A stretch of 64,000 nt of DNA, from NCBI GenBank assembly GCA_031772625.1, contig CM062814.1, positions 818,966,757 through 819,030,756 of the forward strand, written 5' to 3'. The translations under genes and the position numbers were made by a program. Below, piece by piece: positions 58,805 to 64,000 of this stretch. A model generated the notes under the pieces. The model worked only from the letters and a program-made list of their open reading frames with translations. It was not told the DNA's origin and made no database searches. This DNA is from Pinus tabuliformis (taxonomy: Eukaryota; Streptophyta; Pinopsida; Pinales; Pinaceae). Positions within the stretch are counted from its first letter, which is position 1. Each line of letters starts with the position of its first letter.

Positions 58805-59258
58805 TGTTAGGATATTCCGACACATAGGAAATAGTTAAGTACAACTTGGTCTAGTGTAGAGTTAGGTATAGAGTTAGGTAAAGTGTGTTTCTTTACCGTT
58901 GTACATTTTGTAACTTACAATCCGACGGTCACGATATGTAGTGATCCGACGGTTCATTCTCTCCTCGGTATTACCGACACTTGATCCATGGCTTGACACC
59001 CGATTGGTCCATGAATTCTATTTAAAGCGCATGGAGGGTCATTTGTAGGGTAATCCGTGCATGAGAGAAGCTTATGTAAATTTTCATTCTTTGATTAATA
59101 AATTGCCTGAAGTGGCCGCGTTGGCTCAGGCCGTGGACTGTTTCCCTCTTTGAGGGTTTTAACCACGTCAAAAATACTGGTGTATTGATCTGTGATCTGG
59201 TTGTGAGCGGTGTCCTTTTGGTGTTCTTTCTGAGGAACTTACCCTGTAAATTCCTACA
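58805..59258 (+). repeat. 3' LTR of element E (454 bp)
   Basis: Same length as the 5' LTR; ends CCCTGTAAATTCCTACA. In most of the differing positions this copy keeps C or G where the 5' copy has T or A. Confidence 0.95.
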
Positions 59259-59263
59259 ACAAA
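59259..59263. repeat. Target-site duplication of element E (right)
   Basis: ACAAA, identical to 53246-53250. Confidence 0.95.
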
Positions 59264-60772
59264 TTCTTTAATATTGTATCTATATAAAATTCTTACATCT
59301 TAGAGGAGCATATTGAGGAGGTGTAGATGTGGAATTTACAACATTGAAATCAATCATTTAGAAAATATGTAGTAATTTGTTTTTGATAGGGGCAGTCATT
59401 ATGAGGGTAGAAATTCCAACACATCATGTTGATGGTTCTATGGTATGATACATTTTATATGGATTCGCTGCATATATCACCCTACCGTGCTTGTATTAAT
59501 AGAGTTTCAATTTTCTAGGAAGGGTTGAATTTTCATGTCACTATTTATTATCTGAATTTTTTTGTTTTCATATTACTTTGTAAAACGGGTGCATTTTCAG
59601 TTCTAGCCGACACCCTTTTGAAAGTTGATTGTAAGTTTTCTCTGATAGAAAGCTGGAGAAAATGATGAGAGTCAATGATTTGTTAGATTTTTTAAGTATT
59701 CTAATGTCTGTAGTTCATAACACAGTTAAAATTGACAAAAGCTCTTTGTCTGAAATTAGAAATTATCTACAAAATGCACAAGAGAAGATTGAGTTTATGC
59801 AACTCAAATCCTAATACCAACGAGATGAGCTTCAACAGATGAGTTGTTAAATTTGAACATGTTCTTATTTAGAACAACAGTTTGTTTGAACCTAATCATC
59901 AGTCAGAGAATGATCAGAATAATGAAGTGATTTCAAAAGAAAATCTGGATGCAGCCGAAAGTTATAATGATAAGCTTGTCGTTCCCAACTAATTTATAAG
60001 ACCGTGGGAACAAATTACGAATAACAAAGAAAAAAATGGTTTTGGATTTAACAAAGATGTCATGGATGTATTTTCATCTTCTTGATTTTTCTAAATTGAT
60101 TCGTTTTCGTAGTGCTGGATTTTTGGATAGTGTTGTTCTAGAACAAGTTGATCGATACCAACAATGTAATAGAGTTGGACATGTGAAAGATTAGTGTTTT
60201 GATCTTCTCCCATGTGAGCATTGTGGAAATCGAAATCACCATTCAAATAGATGTTCTAGAAACCAGAAAGAAGTCTACTGCAAGAGAGAAACTAAATTTT
60301 GATTGGATTTCTTCTTGGGATTAGTCGAAAACAACCAAGAATATTTATAGGTCATACCGAATGATATGTTCGAGAGTGTTCACCAGCCTTGCAGTGATGA
60401 ATAATACTTCTCACCCTGTATCAAACAAGGGGGGAATTATTGATAGTTTTCTACAGGTTCGGAGATTTTTCAAGCAGACCTGAGACAAAGATTGTAATTT
60501 TGCTGCTATAGTCTCGAGTCCGAGTTCAGATTCAGAGTTGTAGACAAAGTTTTTTTTATTTATGCTCTATGAAAATGAGCATGATTGCATATCTGAGAAC
60601 TTCTATGAAGGTTCTAGACATGGCTATCATTTGTGGTTTTCTCTTAAAAACCACCATATCCAGTTTGTGTTTATCCTTGAAAACCATTTCCGAGAGGCAT
60701 TAAACTCTTGCTTATGATGCATTTTTGCATTTTGAGCTCTCATTATTGGAATTTGATATATCCCTTCGGATT
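59264..60772 (+). pseudogene. Internal region of element I, last part, with Gag-like double zinc knuckle
   Basis: The stretch has many stops. Near 60150-60255 one frame reads YQQCNRVGHVKD, a TAG, then CFDLLPCEHCGNRNHHSNRC. That is two CX2CX4HX4C knuckles (first Cys changed to Tyr, a Gln codon turned to TAG), as in plant copia-type Gag. Upstream (59650-60140) the composition is Gag-like, but no conserved motif can be read. No protease, integrase or RT motif follows before the polypurine tract. It would have depended on another element's enzymes. Confidence 0.55.
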
Positions 60773-60781
60773 AAGGGGGAA
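60773..60781 (+). promoter_or_regulatory. Polypurine tract of element I
   Basis: AAGGGGGAA immediately before TGTTAGACA. Confidence 0.85.
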
Positions 60782-60971
60782 TGTTAGACAACTAATCCTC
60801 GGGAGTAAGGTTGGGTTACTTTTTGTTAAGCTGATTGGTTATTAGAGCCCAAGAAGACCTGGAAACTGATTCAAATGTTTCTTTTATTTATTAATATGTA
60901 CACATTGTACATCATTAATTGTGATCAATTAATATACAATTTATTTGGTTTCGAATATCATGTGTTTTAAA
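60782..60971 (+). repeat. 3' LTR of element I (~190 bp)
   Basis: TGTTAGACAACTAATCC... to ...CATGTGTTTTAAA; aligns to 45876-46065 without length change. Confidence 0.75.
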
Positions 60972-61318
60972 AAACCACACCTTAGTAGTTTGAAATGCTA
61001 CGAATAAAATTTGTACATCAGGGAATTTTACATTCTACTTATAAATTTAGTTGCAAAACATAAACAAGTTATAAATTATAATAAGACAACCATGTTTTCC
61101 ATGTCACTAGTCTTCTTAGAAGGGATAAAATGTGTTATTTCAAGAATCCATCTACTGCTAGGAAGATATAATCATTACTTCCTTAGGTTCTTTGCATGAA
61201 ATCCATGATGATATCTTCCTATGGCACGTTTGGCATTGGTAATGGTTTATGTAGTCTAGCATCAATCTAAATTATGTAGAGAATTAAATGAAGATATCGA
61301 TATAAATAAATATACACG

Positions 61319-61320
<2 letters not shown>

Positions 61321-61370
<50 letters not shown>
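61321..61370. repeat. (TA)n microsatellite, 50 bp
   Basis: A pure TA run of about 25 units. Confidence 0.97.
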
Positions 61371-61371
<1 letters not shown>

Positions 61372-61373
<2 letters not shown>

Positions 61374-61950
61374 AAAGAGCATAGTAGTATAATGAAACTC
61401 AATTTCTATTGATGAATGAAATAGAAAAAGACTGTAAAATGCAAAGCAATACAAACTAGCTGGAACATTGGTAGCTTATCTCTAAAGAAAGATGTGTCTA
61501 CTACACTCATTCACAATAAGAATCCATAATAGGCCAATATTTCCCCTCTAAAATAAATTCTACAACCCTTAAGAGGAAAAAAACTTTAAAGTTTTAAACC
61601 TTTACCCTAGGAGATGATATGGAAAAAGGAATGTAGGCCTTGAGGAGACTAGTTGATATGTCAACTTCTTATGGTTGGAACTTTTGCATATAAATTATAT
61701 TTAGTGTGTTTCTTGAAGAATTAAAAAACCTAATTCATTCTCATGTGTTTGATAGACCATGTGATCAAATATTATGTGTCATGTACCAACTGCAAAAAAA
61801 TACAAGGGAAATGGTTTAAATATGCATAAGAAGACTTGAAAAACTATAGTAAAACTATCGAGATATGGAACCATTCTAAGCCAATGGAATAGATTGGTGA
61901 CCACTAAAATCCACTTAGATTAGTCATCCCACTTAGGAAGAAATGATCCC
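61372..61950. other. Nothing recognisable
   Basis: AT-rich sequence without conserved ORFs. Confidence 0.5.
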
Positions 61951-63060
61951 AATTATATCAAGTTCCTCCATCAAGCGAGGAAAAACATACTAGATTTAAC
62001 TCCTAGTGAACCACTTAGCCTAGTGAAGGAACTATCACACTTTGATGATTTGATAGAGTTGGTTATTCTACTAGTGTCCTTTGTCTTGGTTTTCATGATA
62101 TAATTGACTATAGCATGACCAATGTAGTTGGTATTGAGTTCAATAGAGGTTAAGTGCTTAACCACTTTTAAGGTATCCAAGAGTGGAGAAAATATGGTCA
62201 AAGCATCTCCACATTAAATACACACTGGAAGCCAAGGAAATGGGGAATACCTAATTCAAAATTATTCTCACCAACAGCCTTGGTGATGGCATAAGGCTAA
62301 TTTAAAAGTGGAAAAAGCTTCAAATGGGTCTTATGAAGTGCTCTTTATCTAAATTCAAACACCTTGTCTCCCATCTAAAACTTATGGAGAACCTATTGTT
62401 GATCATGTCATCACTAGTACTTGGAATTTATTTCTACAAAATATTATGACCTTGTTTTTGATGTGCTATATCCATTCAACACATTTGGTTTCACTATAAA
62501 CATCAATCTGAGCACAGGAGGATTCTTCTTGTGTAGATGCAACAGGTAGAGTTATGTCCACTGGGGCCAATAAAAGAACCCCAACACACCTGAAAAGGGT
62601 TGTGGCCAATAGAACTATGAAGGGTTTTTTTTAACTATGTTGATCTTATGGAAGTATTTCATCCCTTGTGCATGGATGTTTGGATTTGTGTATTCTTAGG
62701 ATATGCATAATCATCTTGTTAGTCATAAGTTTGGTGGTGGAAGGTATTTAATTTAGCCAACTTGGTGTCCATCATTGATGACAAGTTGAACTAGAAAATA
62801 CTCAAGATCTACTATCTCCATGTAAAATAATGGTCCATGGGAGCCAAAATGAACCTAAGCATGCTCAAAGAAGAGCTCAACAATGACACTATTGTGATAC
62901 TCTTCTTGCAAGGTGTGAAAATGACCATCTTGGAGAATCTATCAACAACCATAAATGTACTGTCATTCCCATGCTTGGTTGAAGGTTGACCTATCATGTA
63001 GTCCATGGAGAGATACTCCTAGGTTTTTTCTACAACCCCTACTTCTTGATGGCATATTTG
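61951..63060 (-). pseudogene. Ty3/gypsy integrase relic (antisense)
   Basis: On the minus strand, SMDYMIGQPSTKHGNDSTFM followed by VVDRFSKMVIFTPCKKS (63006-62900) is the start of a Ty3-type integrase core with its first catalytic Asp. Further down (antisense), MGDKVFEF (about 62365), then YAITKAVGENNFELGIPHFL near 62270 matches the conserved integrase C-terminal segment ('GPY.I.K.VG.NAFEL.LP'). The middle with the second Asp and the Glu is eroded. Many stops show the copy is long dead. No LTR could be tied to it. Confidence 0.8.
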
Positions 63061-64000
63061 TCAATGACATCGACAATGTGTGATATACAAGTTGATGTCA
63101 TGTTGGATCTTGGAAAATAGAAGCACTTTTGCAACACTGGAACTATCTTCTCCACATTAAAGAATCCTATTGTTAATTTTCTGTTGTTTTATGTTGTTAC
63201 AATCACTTTGGCCCAATTCTTTTCTTTAATTAGCAATCCTTCAATACACTTTATTCTTCCAATTGTCAAGAGAAATTATAGATAGAACAATAAATGCAAT
63301 AGACATTAGAAGACAATCAAGAGCAATGAGAGATGAAAGGATTTGGTCAAAGACTAGGGGAAAATTCCACAAAGGGGAAAACTCCATAAAGGGGAAAACC
63401 CTTTTAAATTCTTCTTGTTATTAGATTGTCATAAAATGTTCAACAAAGAGAGAGTATAATGTTCCAATTCACCAATCACAAGATTATCCATCAAAACCAA
63501 TCAAACAATATCCAAGAGATGATCCCAATAGACAGATCTAATTCAGATAAGAGTTTCCAAGCCTATAGTCAATGATTAAAATCTGCGGTCAATTGTCTAA
63601 AGTATCTTAGGCACCAACCGCATGAAGCTAGTGACCATATGAGTGACTGTAACCCTCCAACCGCAAGGAGAACCCTATCATGCAAGCGAATACAACTGAG
63701 AATTAGATGTTCCAATCATGCAACTACAGATCAAATTCCCTTCTTCATATGTGTGAGATTGAACCTTTCAATTTCGAACCTATACAAACCAATTTCGCGA
63801 ACCAACCTCAGACCTGTATGAGCTAAAACAAAGGAGAAAGAGAATAATATGCTTGATGATGATGTCCAAATGAGGGTCACTTGAATTGTATTTATATGCT
63901 TCCAAGGGTGTCCAATTTCTCTTTAAATTTGACCTGTACCTTTGTGCACATGTGGTTTCCTTCTTAAAAATACATTTTTCCTTTACCAAATTAAATTATT
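63061..64000. other. Nothing recognisable at right end
   Basis: Likely continues the upstream side of the antisense gypsy relic at first. GGGGAAAA(T/C)(T/C)CCA-like words repeat three times near 63357-63410. No gene is supported. Confidence 0.4.

Larger units (their letters stand above)
53251..59258 (+). mobile_element. Element E: nearly intact Ty1/copia retrotransposon
   Basis: Complete 6008-bp element with 454-bp LTRs, Met-type primer site, one gag-pol frame in copia order (integrase before RT), polypurine tract and a perfect 5-bp duplication. LTRs differ at 8 of 454 positions by my count (about 1.8%), seven of them transitions. A single TAA at 56402 interrupts an otherwise open frame of about 1358 codons. 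It is inserted in element I. The lineage within copia (for example Tork-like) cannot be settled by eye. Confidence 0.96.
45876..60971 (+). mobile_element. Element I: old short-LTR, gag-only retrotransposon hosting D and E
   Basis: Two related 190-bp direct repeats starting TGTTAGACA lie at 45876-46065 and 60782-60971. A degenerate Met-type primer site follows the left repeat and a clean polypurine tract precedes the right. Removing elements D and E leaves about 2.9 kb inside. The only coding sign is a Gag-like double zinc knuckle near 60150-60255; I see no protease, RT or integrase. LTRs differ at about 29 of 190 positions (about 15%), much more than those of D (about 3%) and E (under 2%), consistent with later insertions into it. 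No target-site duplication could be seen. Confidence 0.7.

Overview
This is nuclear DNA from a large, transposon-filled land-plant genome, most likely a seed plant. The evidence is plant-type LTR retrotransposons (Ty3/gypsy Tat-like and chromovirus, Ty1/copia), L1-type LINEs with a DUF4283/CCHC ORF1, a CACTA transposase and a plant-mobile-domain-like protein. The species cannot be told from the sequence. I found no intact host gene, rRNA, tRNA gene or CRISPR array. Almost everything recognisable is a transposable element, mostly broken by stop codons and frameshifts. All ages, identities and domain calls come from reading by eye.

Layout. 1-6100: 3' part of a Tat-like Ty3 element (element A): RT tail, RNase H, integrase, a spacer with hairpin repeats and a TA microsatellite, an extra 3' ORF, a polypurine tract and part of a long LTR. 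6100-7750: unassigned DNA with tandem repeats. 7752-14120: a second Tat-like element (B) with 5'-truncated LTR, tRNA-Asp-type primer site, gag, protease, RT, RNase H and the start of integrase. Its probable 3' end (extra ORF and a 2.08 kb LTR) resumes at about 24380-27956. Between them lies unassigned DNA carrying an antisense plant-mobile-domain-like ORF. Nested in that is a young chromovirus (C, 16410-22653) with 464 bp LTRs and a perfect AAGAT target-site duplication (TSD). 27957-32753: the antisense 5' part of another Tat-like element (F), so two related LTRs face each other across 25877-32753.

32754-46900: unassigned antisense ORFs; an antisense LINE RNase H fragment joined to a CACTA transposase relic; degenerate telomere-like repeats; a LINE ORF1 relic whose N-terminal half holds a complete 76-codon ubiquitin-like domain (39206-39433); and a second, decayed LINE ORF2 (41220-44737). 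45876-60971: an old, short-LTR, gag-only retrotransposon (I) that has received two later insertions, a chromovirus (D, 46905-52708, TSD ATGAA) and a nearly intact copia element (E, 53251-59258, TSD ACAAA, one in-frame stop). 60972-64000: a TA microsatellite and an antisense gypsy integrase relic.

The genes form retrotransposon replication sets: Gag coat, aspartic protease, reverse transcriptase plus RNase H, and integrase, flanked by primer sites, polypurine tracts and LTRs. The chromoviruses add a C-terminal chromodomain. LTR divergences fit the nesting order: about 15% for host I, about 3% for D, and under 2% for C and E. The most unusual item is the ubiquitin-like domain inside the LINE ORF1; it keeps the C-terminal Gly-Gly but none of ubiquitin's seven lysines.
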